Assembly (NCBI GenBank): GCA_002700095.1
Contig: PACL01000047.1
Location: 1 to 64,000, forward strand
Direction of reading: 5' to 3'
Source of the DNA: Fulvimarina sp.
GTDB taxonomy: Bacteria > Pseudomonadota > Alphaproteobacteria > Rhizobiales > Rhizobiaceae
Length of the DNA stretch: 64,000 nt
In this document: in pieces, positions 1 through 9,400 of the stretch
Numbering within the stretch: position 1 is the first letter of the stretch
Layout: each line of letters begins with the position of its first letter
Translations under genes and position numbers: made by a program
The notes under the pieces: model-generated
Told to the model about the DNA's origin: nothing
Seen by the model: only the letters and a program-made list of their open reading frames with translations
The model's database searches: none

Positions 1-363
1 GAAATCAATGAACCGAAAATTCCTCAGTAGGTGCGGGACCGACTGAGGGGCTCCTCGTAGTAGCGGAATGATCCTGAAGTCGCCGCTGTTTTGCGTCATG
101 GCGAGGCTCCAGGCTAGCGCAGCCTGAACTGGTAGGCTTTCACTGGCCTCTTCTGAGGCGATGTAGATCATGAGCTCACAGCGGCTAATGACCGGCGCGA
201 CCGCATCGAACGCTGCCGACGGCTCGTCAATTACATCGGAAGGCAAAATCTCAAACTTTACTGGCAGCGCCTCACCCAACGCACTGATTAAGCGCTTCGC
301 GAAAAAAATATCCTCGTGAGCGAAGGCCACGAAGACCGTTTTGGGATCTGCCTGGCTTTTCAA
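1..363 (-). CDS. TIR-like domain protein, partial (runs off left edge)
   Basis: The frame is open from a TTG at 363 to base 1 (121 codons), so only the N-terminal part is seen. It begins KSQADPKTVFVAFAHEDIFF and later has PVISRCELMIYIASEEASES, then FRIIPLLRGAPQSVPHLL and a closing FRFIDF. The FVAFAHED start, the middle strand with a serine-rich turn and the IIPLL...FIDF end follow the order of TIR folds. TIR domains in bacteria are often NADases or signalling modules of antiphage systems. TTG is chosen because AGAGAG lies about 6 bases upstream and no ATG is in frame nearby. The region is less GC-rich than its surroundings. The gene lies 99 bp outside the prophage end and would be divergent from the serine peptidase at 43805 if the prophage were absent. 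The fold assignment is inferred; the catalytic Glu cannot be placed with certainty. Confidence 0.55.
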   Translation of the reverse strand, partial: MKSQADPKTVFVAFAHEDIFFAKRLISALGEALPVKFEILPSDVIDEPSAAFDAVAPVISRCELMIYIASEEASESLPVQAALAWSLAMTQNSGDFRIIPLLRGAPQSVPHLLRNFRFIDF

Positions 364-462
364 AGGATTCTCTCTGGCGTGCCGAATGCATGGAAGCGCG
401 CTACTATGCCCACTTGTATGGTCGGTGTCACCGGTTCATGGCCGAAGACGCGTGTATACGAC
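364..462. other. Host DNA between TIR gene start and prophage end
   Basis: No gene is seen. This stretch should hold the promoter of the TIR-like gene. The base composition is mixed, and the prophage terminus begins at 463 directly after ACGAC. Confidence 0.4.
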
Positions 463-493
463 TGAATGGGTGCGGGTTGGTTCTCGCGTTCGC
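463..493 (+). repeat. Prophage terminus, mom side
   Basis: The sequence starts TGAATGGGTGCGGGTTGG and matches the inward reading of the other end (43738-43768) at 17 of the first 24 positions without a gap. TG at the outer edge is the Mu-family signature for the cleaved ends bound by the MuA transposase. Confidence 0.65.
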
Positions 494-591
494 TTTGCTC
501 TATTGCCGATGCGACAGCGACGCGTAGACTAACATGCAGAGGCGGCGCCAGCATCACGCCTTCGGCTGTCTACCATGGCGCCCGTTCTATT

Positions 592-1416
592 CTAGTCGCA
601 ATACCGGTTGCGGCGGGCGTCCCTTGAGATCAGCAATTCTCCGACCTTCGAATTGCCCTTCTGGGAGACGCTGTAGGTCGTCGGCAGCGTCTCGATCGAA
701 AAGCCTTCAAACAGGCTTCGAACTTCGGGCCGGTCGTTGATCGAGAGCAGGAATGTCCCCTTAAGATCCCTGAGCCTTCCGGCTAGTTCGGCGAACTCGT
801 CGCGGCTGAAGGCATCGCGGCCGTAGTCGCCCTCCGAGCCGTAGTAGGGCGGATCGAGGTAGAACAGCGTGCCTGGGCGGTCGTATCGGTCGATGAAGGC
901 GCGCCAGGGCAGCTGCTCGATGACGACGCCGGCAAGCCGCTCGTGTATCGCCTCCAGCGTCGGCGCCAGCTTGGTGACGTTGAAGCGGCTAGACGTCGTG
1001 ACCGAGACGCCGAAGGTCCGGCCGTCGACCTTCCCACCGAAGGCGAGGCGCTGGAGATAGAGGAACCGGGCCGCCCGTTCGAGGTCAGTGAGGGTCGCTG
1101 GATCGGTCTTCAAAAGCCGTTCGAATTCGCGCCGGCTGGCGATCTGGAAGCGCAGCATTTCCATGAAGTGGGTGTAGTGCCGCTGCAGGATGCGGAAGAA
1201 GGTCGCGACGTCGCCTGAGACGTCGTTGATCACCTCGAGACGAGGCGCCGATCGACGCCGCAGGAAGACGCCCCCCATCCCGACGAACGCCTCGGCATAG
1301 GCATCATGGGGGATCGCCTCGATCCGCTCGACCAGGCGGCGAGCGAGGTTTCGTTTGCCGCCGATATAACCGGCGGCCGGCGACACGGGCTCGACGGCCC
1401 GCAGTTCGGTTTCCAT
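592..1416 (-). CDS. DNA adenine methyltransferase, D12 class (Dam-like)
   Basis: A 274-residue N6-adenine methyltransferase of the D12 class. AGYIGGKRNLARRL near residue 15 and EAFVGMGGVFLRR near 45 form the N-terminal and SAM-binding motifs. FYLDPPYYGSEGDYGRDAF holds the catalytic DPPY motif. The ATG at 1416 is preferred over a TTG one codon earlier because AAGGA lies 7 bases before the ATG. It is the last gene of the prophage and stands alone, 149 bp downstream of the tail genes. Mu keeps its DNA-modifying gene mom in the same place under a late promoter. The likely role is to methylate phage DNA late in infection so that it survives host restriction. The recognition site cannot be read from sequence. 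Confidence 0.85.
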   Translation of the reverse strand: METELRAVEPVSPAAGYIGGKRNLARRLVERIEAIPHDAYAEAFVGMGGVFLRRRSAPRLEVINDVSGDVATFFRILQRHYTHFMEMLRFQIASRREFERLLKTDPATLTDLERAARFLYLQRLAFGGKVDGRTFGVSVTTSSRFNVTKLAPTLEAIHERLAGVVIEQLPWRAFIDRYDRPGTLFYLDPPYYGSEGDYGRDAFSRDEFAELAGRLRDLKGTFLLSINDRPEVRSLFEGFSIETLPTTYSVSQKGNSKVGELLISRDARRNRYCD

Positions 1417-1480
1417 CAATCTTTCCTTGAGAGATATCGGCCACCTTCGCGTCGCTGCCCTCGGGCAGTGGCGGCGGTGG

Positions 1481-1500
1481 CGTTATCTCTGGACACGTCA
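1481..1500 (-). promoter_or_regulatory. Possible Pmom-like late promoter element
   Basis: On the minus strand this reads TGACGTGTCCAGAGATAACG, about 65-85 bp upstream of the methylase ATG. It loosely resembles the shared late element (GACATGTCC followed by GAT) found at 23200 and 31665. GACRTGTCC and a GATA/GAT block are kept, but the palindrome is imperfect. The assignment rests on this partial match and on analogy to Mu Pmom. Confidence 0.25.
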
Positions 1501-1564
1501 TGCGGGGGTCTTCCGCCAAGTTGATGCCCCGCAGCCGGCTTCGGCCGGCCCCCGTCGCCGCAGC

Positions 1565-1948
1565 CTAAGCCGCTGGCGCGTCCTCGATCGCCAGTGCCCC
1601 GGCGGCGAGCGAGCTCATCTTGTTCTGCATGCCGATCAGCTGCTGCTGCAGGTTGGCGATGATACCGGCCTGGTCGGCGACGGTGCCCTCCAGCCCCGCC
1701 ACCTCGGCGCGCAGCCGGGTGATCTCGTCGAGACTGGCGGCGTTCATCGTGCCGAGGATCTCGGGGAGGTTCTCGACGTCCTCGATCGGCCGCGGGTCCA
1801 GGATCACGTCGGCGCCATACTGGAAATGCGGTTCCGGCGTGTCGAGATCGACGACTTTCTGGATCTCGGTGTACTGCCCGGCCCAGCTGCCGTTTGGCTG
1901 CGCGCGCATCAGGATCTCGTAGGGCACTTTTATCGGCTGAATGTTCAT
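1565..1948 (-). CDS. Hypothetical phage tail-end protein with coiled coil
   Basis: 127 residues. The start at 1948 is supported by AGAGGA 8 bases upstream; the frame is open further back but without a ribosome site. The N-terminal half (MNIQPIKVPYEILM, then GSWAGQYTEI) looks globular. Residues 75-115 form a predicted coiled coil with regular Leu/Ile spacing (ITRLRAEVAGLEGTVADQAG). It follows the tail fibre gene with a 16-bp gap and is the last gene before the methylase. By position it is an accessory fibre, fibre chaperone or fibre-bound protein. No family is recognised. Confidence 0.6.
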   Translation of the reverse strand: MNIQPIKVPYEILMRAQPNGSWAGQYTEIQKVVDLDTPEPHFQYGADVILDPRPIEDVENLPEILGTMNAASLDEITRLRAEVAGLEGTVADQAGIIANLQQQLIGMQNKMSSLAAGALAIEDAPAA

Positions 1949-1964
1949 GGGAATGTTCCTCTGG

Positions 1965-3047
1965 TTAAGCGGCCGCGCCGACAGCGTCGACCCAGGCGGT
2001 GCCATTGCTGACGTTGACCTTGCCGGTAGTGATGTTGCGGATCATCGCGCCAGCGCCGACGGCGCTCGGAGACGGCCGCGCGGCGGTGGTGAAGTTGCCG
2101 ACCGAGACCGCCCCGGTGAAGACGGCCGAACCGTCGCCCATGACGCGGAACACCTCGGATCCTCCAGCGACACCCGCGAACAGCCGCTGGCCCGTCGTGG
2201 CGGCGGCTTTCGCCTCGACTGCGGCGAAGTTGGAAGCGGAAAGGTTCAGCGTCTCGCCGCGCAGGATGGGCCCGTTGACGCCGGCGCTGTTGTTGCCCCT
2301 CGCCTCGGCCATGGCGGTCGAGGGAAGGAAGCCGGTCAGGCCGACGCGCAGATTGGCGCCAGAGTCCTTGCCGACGATGAGGCCGACGCCGCCCGTTCCG
2401 AAGCCGGCGCCCGATGACTGAATGTTCAGCTGGTTGCCGCCGCTGCCGTCATAGGCCGCGTTGATGTTCCAACGTCCGTTCGCATCGGGCGCGTCCGTAT
2501 CGTAGACGGAGATGCTCGGCGACGAGTTCTGCACAATCATGTTGCCGGTCAGCGTGCCCCCGGTCGTGGCCAGCCGCCCGGCCAGGTCCGACGTCGACGC
2601 TGCGCCGAGGGTCGCTCGCGCTGTTGCCTGGTCCGCATCGTCGAGAAGCGTGCGCGCGAAGTTGGTGAAGGTGGCCACCCCGAACGTGCCGGCGCCGGTG
2701 AAATAGGGCAGCCGATCGGCCGCCGCCGCGACGCCGGCCAGCGCCTGCACGATGCCGTTGCCGAGAAGGGCGATCAGCGTGTTCAAGGCCGCAGTCACCC
2801 GCGACGAGGACGGGGTATACCGGATCTCGTAGTTGGCCGCGGCCAGCGCCGTCCCTGGCCAGCCGGCGGCGAGCGTGATCGAGGTGTTCGAGTTCACCGA
2901 CGCGATCCGCACCGAGAGGCCGTTGGCGGCGAAATAGTCGCCTGCCTGGACGCCATTCGCGACAAAGGACGTGCCCGCCCCCGTCACGGCCGTCGATCCC
3001 GCGCCGACGGAGGCCGTCCCCGTGGCGTAGTAGGTTTCACCCGCCAT
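1965..3047 (-). CDS. Phage tail fibre protein
   Basis: 360 residues, low in charge and rich in Gly, Ala, Ser, Thr and Asn, as fibre shafts are. The segment RTLLDDADQATARATLGAAS near residue 135 is a common motif of tail-fibre proteins with collagen-like or beta-helical stalks. ITTGKVNVSNGTAWVDAVG closes the protein. The N-terminus (AGETYYATGTASVGAGST) resembles virion-attachment domains. The start at 3047 has AGAAGG 9 bases upstream; the in-frame ATG at 3056 touches the same Shine-Dalgarno sequence and is unlikely. It overlaps the preceding small gene by 11 bases. The likely role is receptor recognition at the tail tip. Confidence 0.72.
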   Translation of the reverse strand: MAGETYYATGTASVGAGSTAVTGAGTSFVANGVQAGDYFAANGLSVRIASVNSNTSITLAAGWPGTALAAANYEIRYTPSSSRVTAALNTLIALLGNGIVQALAGVAAAADRLPYFTGAGTFGVATFTNFARTLLDDADQATARATLGAASTSDLAGRLATTGGTLTGNMIVQNSSPSISVYDTDAPDANGRWNINAAYDGSGGNQLNIQSSGAGFGTGGVGLIVGKDSGANLRVGLTGFLPSTAMAEARGNNSAGVNGPILRGETLNLSASNFAAVEAKAAATTGQRLFAGVAGGSEVFRVMGDGSAVFTGAVSVGNFTTAARPSPSAVGAGAMIRNITTGKVNVSNGTAWVDAVGAAA

Positions 3048-3255
3048 TGTTCTCATCCTTCTGCGGTTGATTGCTGAGCTTCAGAGCTTCGATAGTCTGG
3101 AGCGCCTCGGCGAGCCGTGCCTCGGCCGACTTGAGGTCGCCCTGCAGGGACCGGCATTGCGCGGCGAGCTGCAGGCAGAGGCCCTCGGCCTCCGTCGCGC
3201 GGCGCTGGAACACCGCGCCGACCATGTCGATCTCGATGGAAGGCGCCGCGCTCAT
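3037..3255 (-). CDS. Small coiled-coil phage protein
   Basis: 72 residues. After a short N-terminus (MSAAPSIEIDMVGAVF) most of the chain is helical with heptad-like spacing (LKSAEARLAEALQTIEALKL). It is translationally coupled: its ATG overlaps the previous stop and its 3' end overlaps the fibre start. The position between the tip protein and the fibre suggests a tail-tip accessory or assembly role. No family is recognised. Confidence 0.6.
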   Translation of the reverse strand: MSAAPSIEIDMVGAVFQRRATEAEGLCLQLAAQCRSLQGDLKSAEARLAEALQTIEALKLSNQPQKDENNGG

Positions 3256-3461
3256 GGAATCTCCACGAGCAGATCTGCCCGCCTCTCCAGAACACCGGTC
3301 GCAGGATTGATCCGCCAGAGCGTGGGAAAATCCGGCGGGATTTCATCGAGGGCGACGACCAGGTTGCCGGCGGCAGCCATCGCGTTCAGCGCCGCCGCTT
3401 CGGTATCCCCCCATTGCAGGGGGGTGCCATTGTGGTCGTACCGGCAGTAGTTGATTTTCAT
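3252..3461 (-). CDS. Small tail-region hypothetical protein
   Basis: 69 residues, starting MKINYCRYDHNGTPLQWGD. The ATG at 3461 overlaps the stop of the giant tip gene by 4 bases, so translation is coupled. It is soluble, with no signal or membrane segment. Small proteins of this kind follow tip genes in many siphoviruses, but no function is recognised. Confidence 0.6.
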   Translation of the reverse strand: MKINYCRYDHNGTPLQWGDTEAAALNAMAAAGNLVVALDEIPPDFPTLWRINPATGVLERRADLLVEIP

Positions 3462-6400
3462 CGCTTGAACACCGTTGCTACAATCGAACCTGAAGTGATG
3501 CCGCGCTTTATTCTCACGTTGTGCCGGACCCTCACAAAGCCAGACGGGCCAATGACCGCCTTGTATGAGCGGACAATTGGGTGGCTAGCGTAGTAGGCAT
3601 ACCTCCACTCCTCATTCCGCTTCAGGACTTCATCGATGTAGATTTTGTAGATCCCGAGATCTTCGGACCCTTCGATCATCAAACCTGCACATGTGTTCGC
3701 AACAACGACACTTGCCCCCACTGGCCCGGGAACGAGCCAGTCGAGAACATCAACGTCAAACGGGTCAGTTGCTGCGAACTCGGTAAAATAGGTCGAAGTG
3801 ATCGCTTCACTCTCGATCTGCATTGCAGTGAGCGTTCCATCGACGACGAGATTGCCGAGGATCGCGGCCTGAACACGCAACACCCCATTGACGACACTGA
3901 AAGGCGAGAACGAGCCGTTGGGGTCGGCCACGACGAACCGATCGGCGGAGACGATCACGTCGGCAGAGCCGTCACTCGTCGCGCGCAGGTAGATGCCGGC
4001 CTCTCGCCAGGACGAGCCGTCGCCCGCCCTCACCTGCATCGCCATTGTTGCCTCCGACCCGGAGGGCTGCGACTTGACCGTGGTGCGAAACCGGGCGTCT
4101 GCCGAGACCTCTCCGACGCTGGTCGCCAGCGCCGACAGCTGCGTCGCCTGTGAGCTGATGGCTCCGCCCTGCTGGGTGACGGTCGTCGCCAGCGAGCTGA
4201 CGGCCGAGGCGTCGGCCTTGCCGGCGACGGTGCTGTCCAGCGAGGTGATGGCACCGGCATTCGCCGCAATGTTCTGGCCCTGCTGGGTGACCGTCTGGGA
4301 CAGGGCCGAGAGCACCGAGGCATCGGCCTTGCCGCTGACTGTCCCTTGCAGCGACGTGATCGCTTGGGTGTGGGAGCCGATCGTCTGCCCCTGCTGCGTC
4401 ACCGTGGTCTGCAGCGAGGACACCGCCGAGGCGTCGGCCTTGCCGGCAATGGCGCTGTTTGCCGCCGTGATAGCGCCCGCATTGGTGGCGATGTCTTGGC
4501 CCTGCTGGGTCACGGTCGTCGCCAGCGAGTTCAGCGCCGAGACGTCGGCCTTGCCGGCGACCGTGGAGGCCAGGGCGGTCACTGCATCGGTGGTGGTGAC
4601 GATGGCGCTGCCCTGCTGCAGCACCCGAACCGTCAGGCTGTTCAAGGCCGAGGCATCGACCTTGCCGGCGAGCGTGACCTGCAGGCCATCGATGCGTCTG
4701 GCCTCGGTCTCGACCCGGCCTTCGACCCGGCGCGTATAGGCGTCGAGCTGCTGGTAGGCCGTCGCCACCGCTTCCCGGGTTGCGGTATCGCCGGCAAGGC
4801 CGAGGGCTTCTTGCTCGGCGAGATCCAGCTCCAGATCCTGGAGGCGGGCCGTGACACTGCGCAGCGCCGTCGCCTGGCTCTGCAGCCCATCGCCGCCGAT
4901 CGTCTCGACCACCTGTGACAGCTGGTCGACGACCGAGGAGTCCGCCTTGCCAGCAACGGTCCCTTGCAGCGATGTAATCGCCGCCGTGTTGACGGAGATG
5001 GCGTCGCCCTGCTGGACGACCGTCCCACTCAACGCAGCAACGAGGCTCGCCGACGCTTTGCCGGCGACCTCGAACGTCAGGGACGCGATCTGCTCGCCCT
5101 GCGCCGTCAGCCGCACGCCCTGCTCGATCAGACTGGCCCGCGCCGCGTTGACCACGGTGACGTCGGCCTTATCCGGCAGCGACGCCTGCAACGCGGTGAT
5201 CGCAGCCGCGTTGACCTCGGTCCGCCCCTCGACCTGACGAGTATAGGCATCGAGCTGTTGCGACGCCGTCGCGATGGCCTGCCGGGTTGCGGTATCGCCC
5301 GCGATCCCGAGGGCGCCCTGCTCGGCCAGCCCCATTTCGAGGTCGAGCAGCTGAGCCGAGACGCTGCGGATGGCGGATGCCTGGCTCTGCAGGCCCTCGC
5401 CGCCAAGGAGCGTGATCTCCTGCTGGAGCGCGTCCACTGCGGACGTGCTGGCCTTGCCGGCCACTTCCCCCTGAAGCGACGTGATGGCCGTGGAATTCGC
5501 GGTAATCGCGCCGCCCTGCTGGGTGACGGTTGTCGCCAGCGTCGAGACCGCCGACGCATCGGCCTTGCCACTGAGCGCACTGCTGAGAGAGGTGATCGCG
5601 CCGGCGTTCGCGCTGATGTTCTGACCCTGCTGCGACACGGTCTGCGACAGGCTGCTCAGCGCGGACGCCTCCGCCTTGCCGGCCACCGAACCCTGAAGCG
5701 CGGTGATCGCCTGCGAATTGCTGCCGATCGTCGTGCCCTGCTGGCTGACGGTCGTCTGCAGCGAGGAAACCGCCGAAGCGTCGGCCTTGCCCGGCAGCGC
5801 CGTCTCGAGGGCCGTCACCGACGTCGCAAGCGTCGCGATATCCTCGCCCTGGCCGACGACGGTGGCCGCCAGATCGTTGACGGCCGAAGCATTCGCCTTG
5901 CCAGGCAGCGCCGCCTCAAGGCTGGTGATCGCTGAGGTATTGACGGCGATGTCCTCGCCCTGCTGCGTCACCGTCGCCGACAGGCTGCTCAGCGCCGCGG
6001 CCGATGCCTTGCCGGCGACCGCGCCGGAGAGAGCGGTGATCGCATCGGCATTGGCGGTGATGTTGCCGCCTTGCTGCGTGACCGTCTGGCTCAGCGTGTC
6101 GACCGCGCGGGCATTCGCCTTGCCGTCGAGAGAGCCCTGCAGGGCGGTAATCGCCTGCGCTTGCGTCGATAGGGTGGCGCCCTGCTGCGTGACGGTGGTC
6201 GACAGGCTTCCCAGCGCCGAGACGTCGGCCTTGCCCGCCACCGTCGATGCCAGGGCGGTCACCGACGCTGTGTTCGTGGTGATCGCGGTGCCCTGCTGCA
6301 GGACACGGACCGTCAGGCTGTTCAGCGCCGAGGCGTCGACCTTGCCGGCCAGCGTCACCTGGAGCCCGTCGATGCGACTGGCTTCGGTCTCGACCCGGCC

Positions 6401-9400
6401 TTCCACCCGGCGCGTATAGGCGTCGAGCTGCTGGTACGCCGTCGCCACCGCTTCGCGGGTCGCCGTGTCGCCGGCAAGGCCGAGGGCTTCCTGCTCGGCG
6501 AGGTCCAGCTCGAGATCCTGCAGGCGGGCCGTCAGACTGCGGATCGAGGTCGCCTGGCTTTGGAGCCCGTCGCCGCCGAGCAGTGCGATCTCTTGCGACA
6601 GCTGGTCGATCGCCGAGGTGTCGGCTTTGCCCGCCAGCTGGCCGGAAAGCGCCGTCAGCGCCTCGGTGTTCGAAACGATGGCGGCGCCCTGCGTCCCGAT
6701 CGTGCTCTCGGCGGACGAGACCCGCGTCGTGATCGACTGCAGCGCGCCCGCGGTGGCCGCGATCTCGCCGCTGGCATCCGAGATCGAGGACTCGAGGCCG
6801 AGGACGCTTTCCGACAACGCGGTGACGGCGGTCGTTCGAGCGGTCCGCTCTTCGTAGAGGAGGCCCGAAGAGAGGCTCGCCAGATCGACGCCCGTCGGAT
6901 CGGCGTAGCCGGTCAGCTGGCTCGACAGCTGCTCGCGCGCCGTCGCCTCGCTCGCCAGGCCGTTCACGACCGTCTGCCGCAACTCCTCCTGCGACGCGAT
7001 CGACGTGCCGGGCGACGGGCGACCGATCGCTACCCAATCGATCTCGAAATAGTCCGTCGCCGTCTGCGCGGCGGACAGGTCGAGCCGCAGCCGCTCGATG
7101 ACGCCGGTGGCGCCTGTGTTGAAGGAAATGACCGCGGTGCCGTTGTCGCTGAACGTCGGCTCGGCGACCACCACGCTCCGGCCAGCCGACCAGACCTGCC
7201 CGACGGTGTCGTTCCAGTAGAGCCGTCCCTCCCACGTCGGTGCGCCGGTGCGACGGATGCGGGCCCGAACCTGTCCGTAACGGTCGGCGTCGATGTCGAG
7301 GTCGTCGGCCGAGACGACGTTGGGGTCGCTCGCGTGATTGGCCGGGCGCAGCCAGCCGCCGGTCACCCAAGTCGGCGTGCCGTTCCCGATCCAGCCGTCC
7401 GCGTCATCGTCGAACGGCCAGAAGCGCAGGAAGTCGAACTGCTCGTCGACGCCGGCCTCCAGCGACACGAGGCTCTCGGTGATCGCCTCGTACTGCGAGG
7501 CGAAGGTCGAGCGGAGGCTGCCGAGCATACCGCCGGCAAGCGCGACGTCGGAGCCGGTGTAGCCGCCGCGGATCTGCGTCGACAGGATCTCGCGGGCCGA
7601 GGCCTGCGCCGCGTCGCCGGTGACGATCGCCTGGTCGAGCCGGGTGATCTCAGCCGTCCGTGACGACGTCTCGTCCTCGATCCCGACCTCAAGACTCTCG
7701 ATCTGCTGGGCCAGCGCCGAGGTCGGCCCGGTGGCAACGGTGATCGCCTGGGTGTAGGCCGCCGTGATCCCGTCGCGGGTCACATCGATGCGGGTGCGCA
7801 CCTCGCGCAACTGGTCGAGCCCGAGCGCCGCAGACTCCGCCAGCACCGCGTCGATGTCGAGCAGTCGGTCGGACAAAGCCCGCAGATTGGCGGACTGGAT
7901 GCGGATCTCGGCCAGCCGCTGCTCGGCCTCCGCATTTAGCGCCGCCGCCTGCACCGCGATCGCATCGATCCGGGCCTGGGCTTCCGCGGCGATCTCGTCG
8001 GCCAGAGCCTCGCTCTCGGCTGCGATATCCTGCGCAAGCGCGGCATCCGCAGCTGCCAGGGCCGTGACGGCACCCGCCCGCGTGCCGGCCTCGGCCGCCA
8101 GCGACTGCGCCAGCTCCGCGTCCTCGGCCGCCAGGGTCGCGACGGCATCGGCCCGCGCCTGCGCCTCTGCGGCGATCGCGTCGGCGTTGACGCCGGCGGC
8201 GGCGATACGCGCCTGCACCTCGGCCGAAATCTGCTGCGCCAGAGCTGCGGCCTCGGCCGCACGCGTCTGCGCCTCCGTCAGCAGGGCGTTGGCCTGCCCC
8301 TCGAGCTCCTCCGCCAGCTCACCGGCATCGACGACGGCCGCGTCCAGATCGTTGCGCAGCCCGTTGAGGATGTCGCGCGCTTCCTGCTGAAGCTGGCCGA
8401 GGCCGACGCCGATCTCATCCGCCGGCAGGATCTGCTCAAGCGTGACCCCGTTGGAGAAACCGGTCCAGCGCCCGTCGACGGTGAAGCTCTGCGCCCGGAA
8501 CGTCCAGTCGGCGCTGGCGAGGTTGATGAACTCGGCGAAGAAAACGTCGCCGGCCACCGTCACCCGCTGCTCCTGGACAGCCCCTTCGATGGTGGCCTGC
8601 GCGACGACGAGCGTGCGGTCCATGCGCGGGCCGCCGGCCCGAACGCTCCAATAGACCTTCGTCGCCTGGACGACGACGCCATCGCGATCCTCGAGCGATT
8701 GCGCGACCAGCAGGTTGAAGGGCCGGAACAGGCTGAGCGGCGGATCGACGGTGACCGTCGTGCCGGGCTGCGGAATCGGGCCCGTGTCCGCTGCCGTGAT
8801 GCCCTGCGCGTCGTCAACGACCTGAAGCTCCGCCGAGAAATCCTTGCCCGGCCGGACTGAAAGCAGCCGGAAGATCTGCGTCTCCTGGCCGGCGAGGCCG
8901 AACATGAAGGTGTCGCCCACCGCCGGCGCGACCCCCGTGAAGGTGACGGTCCGGTGCTCGCCGGCGACGGTGGCGATCGCCAGCACGCGCTCAACGCCGC
9001 TCGCGTTGCGCACGCGCATCCCGTAGCTCTTGCCGGCCTCCATCACGACGGACTCATCGACCGTCAGGGTGTCGCCGTCGACCGCCAGGATGCGCCCTTG
9101 CGCCAGCCCGATCCGGACGACGTCATACGCGACACGCACCCGGTCGCCACGGGTGCAGACCAGATGCTCCAGATCGGTGGTGAAAGTCAGAACCCGAGTG
9201 CGAAGCTTGGCTTCGGCGATGCGGTAGCGCGCATGCCTGTAGACAAGCTCCGGGTCCGTCACCCCGGGAAGCTCGATCTCCTCAAAAAGGGTCGCCGTTT
9301 CCTTCGTGTAGCCGTCGTCGAAAACGAGGGTCTCGTCCTCGCTCCAATCCTTGTCGCGGTTGACGAACTTGACGCGCAGCCCGTGCGGCAGCTCTCGGTA

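Noticed and set aside
360..557. A 65-codon minus-strand frame across the prophage end
   Set aside because: It crosses the host-phage junction, has no recognisable sequence, and ends within the TIR gene start region.
4150..6660. Regular repeats that could suggest a CRISPR array
   Set aside because: The 111-bp units are in frame, encode GKADASAV/TVTQQG segments and have no unique spacers between identical short repeats.
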